41,077 nucleotides of DNA from Bacteroidota bacterium (GCA_021825585.1 JAKAGT010000034.1:1-41077); one strand, 5' to 3'; positions 20,620 through 29,963 are shown, counted from the first letter of the stretch. The notes: generated from the letters alone by a model not told the origin. Made by a program: numbers and translations.

Positions 20620-22950
20620 TTACTTCAAAAGAAGCATCTTCTTTACGGCCGTGAAGTGCGGCGTAGACAACTGGTAGAAGTAGACGCCCGTCGGCAGCAT
20701 TTCACCGCTCGAGTTGCGCGCGTTCCATGTGACCAGATGAGAGCCTGCGCTCAGGTTTCCGCTCAGAAGCGTGGCAACCCTCTCGCCCAGGATGTTGTAG
20801 ATTGCAATCGTTACATGCTCTTCCTGGGGAATACTGAAGGCAATCTGAGTCGTCGGGTTGAACGGATTAGGATAGTTCTGGTCCAGCGTGTAATTCGTCG
20901 GCTGGATCGGTTTCTGCTGGACAGCAGTCGGAGTCTCAGGAGATACCGTGAAATTCGATGTAGAGGGCTGAGCAGTTCCGGTCGTGCTGTAGGTCGGAGA
21001 ACTCGTGCTCGTGGAGCTGGAGGTAAAACCGACAGCTTCCGTGAACACATCATAGGTACCCGGCGCCAATCCTGCAATCGTGTAGTCACCGTTGCTGCCG
21101 CTCACTCCGTAACCGGCTACGTTACCGTTCGCGTCGGTCGCATACACAATGGCACCGCTAACTCCCGTCATGCCGCCTCCCGTTGTAGAGGAGGTCGAGA
21201 CACTACCGTTGATGGAAGTGTACCCTGCTGCTGCCGACGGCAGAGGCATGACATATATGTCAATCCCCGTCGTGGTGTTGCCGCTTATCGGGACGGCGGT
21301 CGCCTGGCTCCACCTTACCGTCGGGCCGGTGGTGCTGTAGAACGATGGCGCATAGGCACCGAGCGGTATCGCGAGGATCTTGTAGTATCCAGGAGGCAGG
21401 TTGTTCAGCGTATAGGCACCCGAGCTGTCGGCATCGGCGAAATACGCTCCGGCAACGTGCATATGCAGTGTGTCACGGTAGTTCCATACGTCTCTGAATG
21501 CGATTATCCTGGCCGCGACACCGGAACTCGTCGTCGAATCGAAGACCGATCCGGAAATCTGGCCAAGGACTACCTGGGGAAGCGGAGTCAATGTGAAGTT
21601 TACTCCGGTCGTATCGGAAACGAGCGAGAGAATGTCGGCAGAAAGAAAATCAGATTCGTTGTTGAAGAACACCCTGTGATATCCTGTAGCCTTCACGAAG
21701 GCGATATAAGCACCCTTCGGCAGCGTATCGCTGTAAACACCGTCGCTGTCCGTGTATGTCTTGAATACGTACGGAGAATTGCCGTCGAGTCTGAAGTCGT
21801 GATCCTCGTTGCTCTCCTGGTACATATTCTGGAACATATCACGATAATTGTCGCCGTTCTCCCACTGATCCTGATTGTCTCTGGCCATGTTGAAGGTGAA
21901 TTCCGCCCTCGCGAATACGACAAGAGCACCCTTTATGGCCACACCTGTAGTGTCGGTAACACTACCGGAAACCGTGTACTTCGGCAGCGCAAAGAACCGG
22001 TTCTGCAGAGTGAAATTGGCGACCTGAGTCGTGGTATCGGTAACGGAAATCGGAGTAGCATTCATCATGCTGAAAGCGTTGTCGTACCATTCAGGAAGGT
22101 AATTTGAATTCGTTGGAATAGCCCTGACGAGGTACTTGCCTGCGTCGACGCCGTGGATCGCGTAATAACCGTTGGAATCGGTCCTGGCGCTGTAATCGAA
22201 ATGCATGTCCATATCCCGCTGGTATAGTCTGACTATAACGTTGGGGATCGGAACGTTGTTACTATCGGTCACCGTTCCAGCGATCGTTCCCTGGAGGCCA
22301 GCGACGCGTATGGCATACTCCTGCACCGCACGACCGCCGCTGCTCGACTTGACGATTACTTCAACTTCGTACCAACCGCGCGTTTGCGGGATCCAATTGA
22401 CAAGGCCGGTGGAATCGATCGTCATCAACATTGGATGATCGTCGAGTCGATAAGTCAGCACAGCAGTTGAGTCGCTGGACACTGCTTTCACCTGATACTG
22501 GTATAGCGAATCGACCGTGGCGGTAAGCGGCGGCTGCGAAGTTATGGTAACTCTATCCCTGCCGAAATTCTGGAAACCGGCGTATACTCTTGACATTGAG
22601 CTCAGCCGAACCTGGCCCGAATCGTTGATTGCCTTAACCATGTAAACAAAAACATTTGCCACCGGAGGCGTGACCGTATCCACGTAAGTCGTCGCTGTGG
22701 TCGAATCGATTTGAGAAAAATTAAAGCTGAAATTTGAATCAAGACTGTTCACGCCAACTTGGGCGCGATAAACGAGGTAGTAGGCAGCCGTAAATTCTTC
22801 CGGCTGTTCCCACGAAAGGGCAACCCCGCCGCTGCTCAATTCGGCATGGAGGGAAAATCTCCCTCCCATCATTTGTGCGTTAGCAGACGTGAAGCATAGA
22901 AGCATAACCGCCAGGGCTCCAAGGGAAAACGAGTAAATTTTCTTGTTCAT
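20620..22950 (-). CDS. Large secreted protein with CarboxypepD-reg repeats and T9SS-like sorting domain
   Basis: A 776-residue surface or secreted protein. Signal peptide (1-25, FSLGALAVMLLCFTSANA), a fibronectin-like domain (about 30-125), a putative Ig/cadherin-type domain (ITSQPPLTATVDSLYQYQVKA, about 134-215), and four carboxypeptidase-regulatory-like sandwiches with starts such as GTIAGTVTDSNNVPIPNV, YTVSGSVTDTTGVAI, GQISGSVFDSTTSSG and INGSVSTSSTTGG. The C-terminal ~85 residues begin DQNYPNPFNPTTQIAFSIPQ and end AVKKMLLLK, the type IX/Por sorting-domain pattern. It is therefore probably exported through T9SS and attached to or shed from the cell surface. GAGGAG precedes the ATG. Binding specificity is unknown. 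A strong terminator follows. Confidence 0.88.
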   Translation of the reverse strand: MNKKIYSFSLGALAVMLLCFTSANAQMMGGRFSLHAELSSGGVALSWEQPEEFTAAYYLVYRAQVGVNSLDSNFSFNFSQIDSTTATTYVDTVTPPVANVFVYMVKAINDSGQVRLSSMSRVYAGFQNFGRDRVTITSQPPLTATVDSLYQYQVKAVSSDSTAVLTYRLDDHPMLMTIDSTGLVNWIPQTRGWYEVEVIVKSSSGGRAVQEYAIRVAGLQGTIAGTVTDSNNVPIPNVIVRLYQRDMDMHFDYSARTDSNGYYAIHGVDAGKYLVRAIPTNSNYLPEWYDNAFSMMNATPISVTDTTTQVANFTLQNRFFALPKYTVSGSVTDTTGVAIKGALVVFARAEFTFNMARDNQDQWENGDNYRDMFQNMYQESNEDHDFRLDGNSPYVFKTYTDSDGVYSDTLPKGAYIAFVKATGYHRVFFNNESDFLSADILSLVSDTTGVNFTLTPLPQVVLGQISGSVFDSTTSSGVAARIIAFRDVWNYRDTLHMHVAGAYFADADSSGAYTLNNLPPGYYKILAIPLGAYAPSFYSTTGPTVRWSQATAVPISGNTTTGIDIYVMPLPSAAAGYTSINGSVSTSSTTGGGMTGVSGAIVYATDANGNVAGYGVSGSNGDYTIAGLAPGTYDVFTEAVGFTSSSTSTSSPTYSTTGTAQPSTSNFTVSPETPTAVQQKPIQPTNYTLDQNYPNPFNPTTQIAFSIPQEEHVTIAIYNILGERVATLLSGNLSAGSHLVTWNARNSSGEMLPTGVYFYQLSTPHFTAVKKMLLLK

Positions 22951-23112
22951 TGACTCCTCGACTTTTTAACAGTAGTAAAAGCAACAGGTGTGCCGCAAAA
23001 ATCGGCCGGAAAGGGAGACAAAAAGGGGATATTGTGGGATGATCTGGAAATTTCGACATGCAAGGATTGCACTTTAACTGCAACCCATGCGGGAGGAAAT
23101 GAAGAAGGAGTG

Positions 23113-24090
23113 TTAGAAATTCATTCGAAAATCGAGACTCGCCGACATCTTCTCAGGAGAGTAATTCATACTGAAATGCGGGGGGAGTTTCAAAAAAGAA
23201 TCAAGTTCCGAATAAACGTATATCAACACGAATGCTGAGATCGAATAAAACTCGGTCTTGTAGTATGCGTTGTAAGTCTTGTATGTACTTGCAGCCAAAT
23301 CGGGGGTGGAGGCATCGAGATATTTAGTGCGCGCATCTCGACGCAGGAAATCGAAAGCAATGGATGACACGGCCGTCACCGCACCCGCGCCTAACAGGAT
23401 GTAGCCCTTTGTCTCTCTTCCGGCATACACCTGTTCCCATCCCGGAAAGAGAATAGCCCTGAAAGTAGTACCGCCCGATCCGGCCAAGTTGTTCGGGTTT
23501 CGCGGGATCGCTTTCTTCTCCGGCGCAGACGTTTCTTCCTTCCGATTCGAGCGGAATTCCTCCTTCGCTGCATTGAAGACCTGCAGAATTTTTGGTGAAG
23601 TCATCACGGGATCAAGAGTCATGGACGAGTCGATCATCAGCGCCTTTAGAAAATGCTCTATTGCCGGCTGATTCCTCCCCTCAGCAACCAGTGAAAAGGC
23701 GAGGTATTTCTCCAATTGCACCCTGGTGGAATCATTTACTGTTCTGTCCTCAAGCATTCGGCGTGCTTCAAGTTCGGCGGAGATGTAAGACCCATTGTCG
23801 AACAGCGATTTTATGGACTTGATTGCGGAGTCGGCTCTGGTCAGGGTCTGGGAATAGGTTATTGATGCAAATCCAAGAGACAGCGAGAAGAAAAGGGCGA
23901 GTCGTAACAGCCTAACGACGCTCTTTCCCGAAAAACGATGAGATGCCGGCTCAATTCCAAACCCGTTGAAAATCTCCCCCCGGCGTTCTGGATAGCCTGA
24001 CAGACGTACATGAGGTGAGACATTCACCCGATTGATTGTAATTGCCGCCGAACAAATTTCAAGCTTGTTTGCAAGCCACAAAGGATTCAC
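23113..24090 (-). CDS. DUF5683-like membrane protein with N-terminal TPR-like region
   Basis: Up to 325 residues. A hydrophobic export-type segment (about 59-80, LLRLALFFSLSLGFASITYS) begins late, so the first ~55 codons may be untranslated; no ATG, GTG or TTG sits just before it. After it come a helical region (about 83-190) with TPR-like spacing (FDNGSYISAELEARRMLEDR, YLAFSLVAEGRNQPAIEHFLKAL) and then FPGWEQVYAGRETKGYILLGAGAV with further hydrophobic segments, as in DUF5683 membrane proteins of Bacteroidota. It lies 34 nt after the Kelch gene on the same strand and may be co-transcribed with it. The function is unknown, possibly envelope assembly. Confidence 0.65.
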   Translation of the reverse strand: MNPLWLANKLEICSAAITINRVNVSPHVRLSGYPERRGEIFNGFGIEPASHRFSGKSVVRLLRLALFFSLSLGFASITYSQTLTRADSAIKSIKSLFDNGSYISAELEARRMLEDRTVNDSTRVQLEKYLAFSLVAEGRNQPAIEHFLKALMIDSSMTLDPVMTSPKILQVFNAAKEEFRSNRKEETSAPEKKAIPRNPNNLAGSGGTTFRAILFPGWEQVYAGRETKGYILLGAGAVTAVSSIAFDFLRRDARTKYLDASTPDLAASTYKTYNAYYKTEFYSISAFVLIYVYSELDSFLKLPPHFSMNYSPEKMSASLDFRMNF

Positions 24091-24124
24091 TTGAGTGATT
24101 TAATCGACCAGCGTTATTGACCTG

Positions 24125-25429
24125 TTATTTAATCAGGACCATTTTCCTGTAGATACTCCCGTTTGGGGTCTGTAACCTGTAAATATACGTCCCTGTCGCC
24201 ATATTCGCACCATTGAAAACTGCAGAATAACTCCCGGCACGAAGGAACCCGTCGACGAGGGTCACGGCTTTCTCACCGAGGATGTTGAAAACATCAAGTC
24301 GGACATTGCTTCCAGGCGATGGGACATCGAACTGTATTCTCGTAGTTGGATTAAAAGGGTTTGGATAGTTCTGGCTTAACTTGAACCCCGCAGGAATCGT
24401 GTTCGGAGTCTGTTCAACCGCGGTTACGTTGTAAAGTGTCGATACTGAAGCTACAGGGTACTGTCCGCTTTCGGGTGTGATTCCACCGAAAACGTATATT
24501 TGCCCGTTTCTTCCGGCGGCCGCTACACATCCTCGTCTCGGCTCTTCGAGTGAAACATCGGCACTTCGTTCCACCGCCGTACCCGAGTCCTTAAAATCGA
24601 GCACATCCACGTCGTTATAGTAGCCGTTTTGCATACCGGATTGCCCCCATCCGGATATCACGAAAACGGAATCGTTTCTCGTGACAGATCCGAAAAACGC
24701 CCTTGTATTCCGCCATGTGAAGTTAACCTGTGTTACACCGACGGATGGGACATATCTTTCAATGAATTGCAACGGCCCAACCATGACGCCGCTACCCAGT
24801 CCTCCGAAAATATAAATAGAATTGCCGACTCTGGTCACGTGGTGAAAGGCTCGCGCAAAAAGGGTCGGATGCGGCAGCACTTTCCAGATGCCCTGCATGG
24901 GAGAGTAACCCTCCACCTCGCTAAGGAGGTTGTTCATAGAATCTCCGCCTCCAAACACGAGCACATTGTCTCCGAATGTTGTGGCTGCCGCTCCCTTCCT
25001 GGCATATTTCATGCTCGAAGCGTAGTGCCATCTGTTGGCAGCCGGATCATATACTTCGACCGAATTCAATACTCTCCCCAGACTATCTACGCCTCCCATC
25101 ACATAGATGGAATCATTTAATGCGGCAGCACATGCGAAAACCCTTGGGGTCCCCAAAGGCGCGATATTAGTAATCCAGGTCCTCGTACCGAGATCAAAAG
25201 CTTGTACGGTCGAGGTCCCTCTCATACTTAAGAAGCTTCCTCCCACCTGCAGACTTTGCGCACCGCCGATGAGGTACAGAGTGTCGCCGATCGTGGCGGA
25301 GCACATCCCAACGCGGGGAAATGGCATGTTAGGAACGTCCGATTCCTGTGAAAACGCGACGTTTTGCAGCAAAGCCCATGAACAAGCCAACGCTAACAAA
25401 GCAAGCAGTCGATTTTTAGTCATAAGCAT
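24125..25429 (-). CDS. Kelch-repeat secreted protein with T9SS-like sorting domain
   Basis: About 434 residues. A signal peptide (LLALLALACSWALLQNVAFS) is followed by about six Kelch blades (about 45-330) with recurring I-Y-V-x-G-G and V-E-V-Y-D-P-A-x-N-x-W motifs, for example IYVMGGVDSLGRVLNSVEVY, VLVFGGGDS and IYIFGGLGSGV. The C-terminus QNYPNPFNPTTRIQFDVP to IYRKMVLIK is a type IX-like sorting domain. Kelch blades form a beta-propeller used for binding carbohydrates or proteins. The gene lies 41 nt after the Ser/Thr kinase gene and is probably in the same operon. The start is one of two close ATGs (25429 or 25423); neither has a strong ribosome site. Confidence 0.85.
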   Translation of the reverse strand: MLMTKNRLLALLALACSWALLQNVAFSQESDVPNMPFPRVGMCSATIGDTLYLIGGAQSLQVGGSFLSMRGTSTVQAFDLGTRTWITNIAPLGTPRVFACAAALNDSIYVMGGVDSLGRVLNSVEVYDPAANRWHYASSMKYARKGAAATTFGDNVLVFGGGDSMNNLLSEVEGYSPMQGIWKVLPHPTLFARAFHHVTRVGNSIYIFGGLGSGVMVGPLQFIERYVPSVGVTQVNFTWRNTRAFFGSVTRNDSVFVISGWGQSGMQNGYYNDVDVLDFKDSGTAVERSADVSLEEPRRGCVAAAGRNGQIYVFGGITPESGQYPVASVSTLYNVTAVEQTPNTIPAGFKLSQNYPNPFNPTTRIQFDVPSPGSNVRLDVFNILGEKAVTLVDGFLRAGSYSAVFNGANMATGTYIYRLQTPNGSIYRKMVLIK

Positions 25430-25470
25430 TACCAAGTCTGATCGATGGATATACTGCAACCGGTGTGCCG

Positions 25471-27084
25471 TCAGTTTTTATCTCCTTTCAGGAAGCTGAA
25501 GTTGAGCCGCAGCGTGTCGCCGGGCTTCACGTTAAGATCCCGCAGGATATCATGAAATGCCGGATTCTCAATTCTAAGATGGCGGGTACCGGCGGACACG
25601 ATAATCGGCTTGGTTGAGGGAGTTGTTTCGCGCAATTGATCATCAACATAGACATGCCCCCAAGGATCGACGTGCACGAAGATGTACCCTGCATCGCCAA
25701 GAAAGTCAGCATCGACATTGGCAAGCACTCTGGAACGCACACGAACCTCCTTGACGATAGGTACAAAGTCCGGATTGTTGAAGGTAACCGTGTGCGTACC
25801 TGCGGGCACTTTTATAGATCCAAAGATAGGAGTCATCCCGGCGTACTCATTGTCGATGAATATCTTCGCCCACGGAGTGCAGGCTATGGAAATAAAACCT
25901 GAGTCTGCCGTAACTCGTGAACTCAAAAAGTTGACACTGTCTTTCGTTTCATGGCTAACCGGGGGGACATTCCCGGCTTGTGAGGGAGGAACTCCCGCGA
26001 CTTCTTCCCTGCCGGCAGGACGTGCGTCGGTTCCTCCGGTATTAGACGGAGTCATCACGCGAATCTTCGACCTGTCTATGTTTCCGCCGGAGGCGGTGTC
26101 TGCCGCGACCGGGTTCGGTCGATTCCCCTCCGCCTCCTGGCCCGGATGTCTCAACAAGAAAGACAGGCTCAGCACAAGCACGAACACGATCGCGGCTCCG
26201 AGAATCAGAAGCTTGTTCTTTTTCGACCACAGGGTTTCTCTTCTTTCGGGTGGCAGGGGGTGTCCCGAATTACTCCCCGCAATTCCGGACACAAGGTCGG
26301 GTGACAAGAACTGCAGCGCTTCGTTCGCAGTTGAGAACCTTTCGTTCCTGTCGGGAGCGAGGAGACGCTTCAGAAACACCAGCACATGCGGAGAAACGCT
26401 CAGCGCATCGAGTGAGGATGTGTTGAAGGCCTGGATCTTGTGTATACATTCGGCGTAGGACCTGCCGGCAAGTATTCTTTCACCGGTGATTATCTCGACC
26501 AATGTCACACCGAGCGAAAAAAGATCTGTCCGCGAGTCGACCGGTTCGCCCCGAGACTGCTCAGGCGACATATACGCCGGGGTACCGATAAGTGTTCCGT
26601 CGATGGTCAGCGAAGGTGACCCGGATAACACCGCCAGTCCGAAATCTGTCACCTTTATCGATCCCGTATTGGAAATAAGTATGTTCCCCGGTTTGATATC
26701 CCTGTGGATCACGCCGCGCTCGTGAGCATAACCCAACGCGTTAAGAACAGATACGGCAACTCTCAAAAGCATCTCTTCGCAACGTGTATTATGATCGAGA
26801 AGAGCGTCGTCGAGTGATTGACCCTCGACATATTCCATCACAATTGCAAGCGCCCCGTCGACTTCCGTCAGATCATAGACCTGGACAATGTTCTCCGAAT
26901 GTAGAATTGCGCACGCCTTGGCTTCCCTCGAAAACCGTGCCACCAGTTCCTGGTCTTTGAGCAGGTGTTTGTGAAGGATCTTAAGAAGCACGGTCCTGTC
27001 CAGAACATTCTGGTGAGCCTTGTAAACGCTGGCGGTAGGGCTCTGACTAATGAGCTCCAGTATCGTAAAACTATCTTCCGCCAA
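25471..27084 (-). CDS. Membrane-anchored Ser/Thr protein kinase with PEGA domains
   Basis: A 537-residue protein. The Hanks-type kinase domain (about 6-260) has Lys35 (VLLKIL), Glu54 (FSREAK), H-R-D-I-K-P-G-N (127-134), DFG (147-149) and S-P-E (173-175). The glycine-rich loop is unusual: SQSPTASV instead of G-x-G-x-x-G-x-V. One membrane helix (about 290-312) leads to an extracytoplasmic linker and two PEGA-type domains (about 395-460, IFIDNEYAGMTP; about 465-530, VYVDDQLRETTP). PEGA sandwiches bind or sense envelope components. The gene overlaps the sigma54 activator by 14 nt, so kinase and activator are made together. The catalytic residues suggest it is active, but the loop change leaves some doubt. 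Confidence 0.9.
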   Translation of the reverse strand: MAEDSFTILELISQSPTASVYKAHQNVLDRTVLLKILHKHLLKDQELVARFSREAKACAILHSENIVQVYDLTEVDGALAIVMEYVEGQSLDDALLDHNTRCEEMLLRVAVSVLNALGYAHERGVIHRDIKPGNILISNTGSIKVTDFGLAVLSGSPSLTIDGTLIGTPAYMSPEQSRGEPVDSRTDLFSLGVTLVEIITGERILAGRSYAECIHKIQAFNTSSLDALSVSPHVLVFLKRLLAPDRNERFSTANEALQFLSPDLVSGIAGSNSGHPLPPERRETLWSKKNKLLILGAAIVFVLVLSLSFLLRHPGQEAEGNRPNPVAADTASGGNIDRSKIRVMTPSNTGGTDARPAGREEVAGVPPSQAGNVPPVSHETKDSVNFLSSRVTADSGFISIACTPWAKIFIDNEYAGMTPIFGSIKVPAGTHTVTFNNPDFVPIVKEVRVRSRVLANVDADFLGDAGYIFVHVDPWGHVYVDDQLRETTPSTKPIIVSAGTRHLRIENPAFHDILRDLNVKPGDTLRLNFSFLKGDKN

Positions 27085-28555
27085 TGCCCCATTCCTTCAG
27101 TCGATATTGGAGCCACCTGAGCGAGACGCCTAGTTTCTCAGCGGTCCTCGTTCGATTTCCTCCCGTCTCCGCGAGTGTCTTTTCGACGAGTTTGCGCTCG
27201 AATTCCTCGAGCGTGAGGCCGCTCCACAGGAGTTCCTCTTCGGAATATTGTTGCAGCCTCAGGTCCTCCTCCGTAAGTTCCTCATTCTTCGAGAGGACCA
27301 CGGCCCTTTCTATCACGTTCTGAAGCTCGCGGACGTTTCCGTACCACGGATGCTCGAGGAGCCTTGACATCACCGCAGGCTGTAACCCCCGCACTTTTCT
27401 CCCGTGAACCTCGCACGCTTTTTTCATGAAATGATTGATCAAGGGCGTTATGTCTTCAAGTCTGTCGCGCAGAGGCGGAATATGAATCTCCACGATGTTA
27501 AGCCTGAAATACAAGTCTTCCCGGAAATTTCCGCTCTTAATCTCATTTAGCAGGTTCTTGTTGGTCGCAGAGATTACCCTTACGTCGATCTTTCTCGTTT
27601 CGACGTCACCGAGCCTTCGTATCTCCCTTTCCTGCAGGACACGCAGGAGCTTCGCCTGAAGCGCCATCGCCAAATCGCCTGCCTCGTCAAGGAAGAGTGT
27701 CCCCCCTTCTGCGTACTCCAGCAGTCCCTTCTTGTCGGCATTGGCACCCGTGAAGGCGCCTCTCTTATATCCGAACAATTCGCTTTCGAGAAGCTGTTCT
27801 GGTATTGCGGAGCAGTTTATCGCCATGAAGGCCTTGTCCCTGCGCCTTCCCTGGCTGTGTATTGCGCGGGCGATCAACTCCTTTCCTGTGCCGCTTTCAC
27901 CCGTGATCAGCACCGAGACGTCGGTGTCGACGACTCGCTGCACGAGGTCAAGTACGGCCTTCCATCCTTTACTCTTTCCGACAATCCCGGGAAAAAGGTT
28001 GACACTTGTGACTTCGTTCTTGAGGCGATCGTTCTCCGTTCTGAGGTTATCATACCTTTTGGCATTTTCAACGGCGACCGCCGCAAGGTTGCCGAAGACC
28101 GCCAGGAACTTCGTGGTTTCGGCGTTGAACTTTCCGCGCGACCTCGTACTGTCCAGATAGATCGCTCCGGTTGTCCTATCCTGCAGGCGAAGCGGTACGC
28201 AAATTATAGACAGTAATTGCTGAGCAACGATGCTCCGTGAGGCTTCGAACCTTTCATCGCTCAGGGCATCGAAAGTCAATACGGGTTCGCCGGTTGTCAG
28301 GACCTTGTTTATCACCGAGGAAGAAGCGGCTGATTCCTCGGCGTCCTTCTCGCTTTTGAAATTCTTTGCGGCAACGACGCTGAAATTGTTCTCGGCCGAA
28401 TCGTCAAGCAGGACGATATATCCCCGTTCCGCATCGAGATGAGACATTGCAATCTCGATGATGCTGTTCAGAAGTTCCTGCCGGTCAAGAATTGAATTGA
28501 TCTTCTGCGCTATTTCATAAAGGACACTAAAATTGTCTTTGGCTTGTTCTGGCAT
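27071..28555 (-). CDS. GAF-domain sigma54-dependent transcriptional activator
   Basis: A 494-residue bacterial enhancer-binding protein. N-terminal GAF domain (about 12-165), then an AAA+ domain with Walker A GESGTGKE (219-226), the sigma54-contacting loop GAFTGA (266-271), Walker B TLFLDE (286-291), sensor ISATN (328-332) and arginine finger region REDLYFRLN (345-353). A Fis-type helix-turn-helix follows (about 460-490, NRTRTAEKLGVSLRWLQYRL). GAF may bind a small molecule. Good AAGGAGAGT lies ahead of the ATG, 10 nt after the upstream lipoprotein stop. The gene runs into the Ser/Thr kinase, a pairing that suggests phosphorylation-linked control, though direct phosphorylation is not shown. 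No RpoN gene is in the window. Confidence 0.94.
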   Translation of the reverse strand: MPEQAKDNFSVLYEIAQKINSILDRQELLNSIIEIAMSHLDAERGYIVLLDDSAENNFSVVAAKNFKSEKDAEESAASSSVINKVLTTGEPVLTFDALSDERFEASRSIVAQQLLSIICVPLRLQDRTTGAIYLDSTRSRGKFNAETTKFLAVFGNLAAVAVENAKRYDNLRTENDRLKNEVTSVNLFPGIVGKSKGWKAVLDLVQRVVDTDVSVLITGESGTGKELIARAIHSQGRRRDKAFMAINCSAIPEQLLESELFGYKRGAFTGANADKKGLLEYAEGGTLFLDEAGDLAMALQAKLLRVLQEREIRRLGDVETRKIDVRVISATNKNLLNEIKSGNFREDLYFRLNIVEIHIPPLRDRLEDITPLINHFMKKACEVHGRKVRGLQPAVMSRLLEHPWYGNVRELQNVIERAVVLSKNEELTEEDLRLQQYSEEELLWSGLTLEEFERKLVEKTLAETGGNRTRTAEKLGVSLRWLQYRLKEWGIGGR

Positions 28556-28565
28556 ACTCTCCTTC

Positions 28566-29549
28566 TCAAGGCACCACGAAGGATGCCTCCTTTGACCGTG
28601 AACTGTTGCCGAAATCGTCTACCACTGCCGCGGTCCAGAAATAACTGCCGCTGGGCAAAACTCCGGGATATGAGTACGAAACATCTGACGAGCTCAAGCC
28701 GGAGACAGACCATACAACCGTTTGAGTACCCCCGGCGAGGCTGACCACTTGCAGCTGATATGTATAATTGTATGAAACGCTCGGCGGATTCCAATCGAAG
28801 GTGGGAGTTCCCGTAGTAGTATCAAGACTCGCCGGATATGTCGGATTCGCCTCAGGTTCGATTATTCTCGAGACATAAAACCCAGCACTCTGTCCTACTC
28901 CGCCTGCTTTGTCGACTGCCGATACAACAAGCTCCCTTCCTATTAGCCATTGAAGGTCCTGGTTCGGAAGCTCGGCCGCGTCGATGGTAGCCTGAAAATT
29001 CTTATCGGTAATCGAGTAGTTCATCGGAAAAGTAAGCGAATCCACCCGGACATAAATGGAATCGAGATCTGCAATGCCATCCGGGTCTATGGCGCTTGCG
29101 GTGACCAGTGCGGAATATACGGGTCCCGGCCACCACTGATCTATCTTACTCGTGATAACCTCCGCGCTGCTCACCTGGGGTAAGGCGTCAATATGGATCT
29201 CTTCATTGTATGTCTTCCCGACTTGCAGATTGACGTTGAGCGTGTCGGCCAGGTATGAGGGTTTGGTCGCGACGATGGTCACATTCCCGGTCGGAGCGGT
29301 TGAGAAGCTGAAGCTTCCATCGGAGGAAGTGTACTGCGCGTCGCCGGTCTGCTCGATCGTGACCAGCACCCGGGAAATTCCGATGTATGGCGCGCTCAGC
29401 GACAACACTTTGCCCGTCAAGACACCCGTCGGACTATAATTCGGCGACATCGGGTCAAAAGGATTGCTGTGCGGAGCATCCGGCGAACATCCGGAAATAA
29501 ATAAGCCCAATATGACCAGCATCAAGAAGTGGCGCGTCGTTCTCCTCAT
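28566..29549 (-). CDS. Surface lipoprotein with beta-sandwich domains
   Basis: A 327-residue protein. Lipoprotein signal peptide MRRTTRHFLMLVILGLFISGC (lipobox ISGC, Cys21), then a carboxypeptidase-regulatory-like domain (about 43-115, TGVLTGKVLSLSAPYIGISR) and two further beta-rich parts, the last fibronectin-like (PTFDWNPPSVSYNYTYQLQV, about 240-327). The protein is probably an outer-membrane lipoprotein with Ig-like modules. It stands first in the tightly packed unit lipoprotein, sigma54 activator, Ser/Thr kinase, Kelch. The ATG abuts an AGGAG, which makes the ribosome site unusually close. The function is unknown; it might be a sensor or structural partner of the kinase's PEGA domains. 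Confidence 0.78.
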   Translation of the reverse strand: MRRTTRHFLMLVILGLFISGCSPDAPHSNPFDPMSPNYSPTGVLTGKVLSLSAPYIGISRVLVTIEQTGDAQYTSSDGSFSFSTAPTGNVTIVATKPSYLADTLNVNLQVGKTYNEEIHIDALPQVSSAEVITSKIDQWWPGPVYSALVTASAIDPDGIADLDSIYVRVDSLTFPMNYSITDKNFQATIDAAELPNQDLQWLIGRELVVSAVDKAGGVGQSAGFYVSRIIEPEANPTYPASLDTTTGTPTFDWNPPSVSYNYTYQLQVVSLAGGTQTVVWSVSGLSSSDVSYSYPGVLPSGSYFWTAAVVDDFGNSSRSKEASFVVP

Positions 29550-29872
29550 CTCCTTCTACTCTTCCAGGTTTAGTTTATCAACGAAGGCGCGGAAAATCAA
29601 GGTTACAGGTCGGATGTAAGGCACCGTATTATAATCACACATCGACCGGGAATGAAAGAGCCGCGCAGGCCGGCCCATGCTGCAGGTAAGGAATCACCGA
29701 GCACGGCAGCTCGCCTGTCCTCGACCATTTGGAAGTTGAAGGGTCATGAACAACGCGGCTGGAGGCCACTTTTGCCCGGAACAACCCAGACTTAGAGGGT
29801 GTCATTGGAACGCCTGGGCTTAGGAAAGGACTTCTTGATTGCCAGGAAGAACGAACGGGACCGGCGTCAAAA
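29550..29872. other. Gene-free region upstream of the lipoprotein operon
   Basis: No coding sequence recognised. It should contain the promoter of the lipoprotein-activator-kinase unit; I found neither a convincing -24/-12 sigma54 site nor a -10/-35. The right edge meets the terminator of the flagellar cluster. Confidence 0.45.
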
Positions 29873-29903
29873 CAAAAAAAAGCCGGGGTTGATGTCCCGG
29901 CTT
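29873..29903 (-). terminator. Rho-independent terminator after flgM
   Basis: On the minus strand AGCCGGG (29902-29896) pairs with CCCGGCT (29887-29881) around an 8-nt loop, and a run of eight T follows. It ends the flagellar filament transcript about 60 nt after the flgM stop. Confidence 0.9.
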
Positions 29904-29963
29904 GAAACTCACTTCATCCTCCTCTTGAGGATTAGCTCGTCAGGTGAACTCCAAAAGATGGAG

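Noticed and set aside
20482-22107. A 541-codon open frame on the plus strand
   Set aside because: It lies antisense to the well-supported T9SS-type secreted protein, crosses its terminator, is Arg-rich with no domain pattern, and has no ribosome site; it mirrors the codon bias of the real gene.
29550-29872. A sigma54 (-24/-12) promoter before the lipoprotein operon
   Set aside because: I looked for GG-N10-GC with TGGCA-like flanks and did not find a convincing site.
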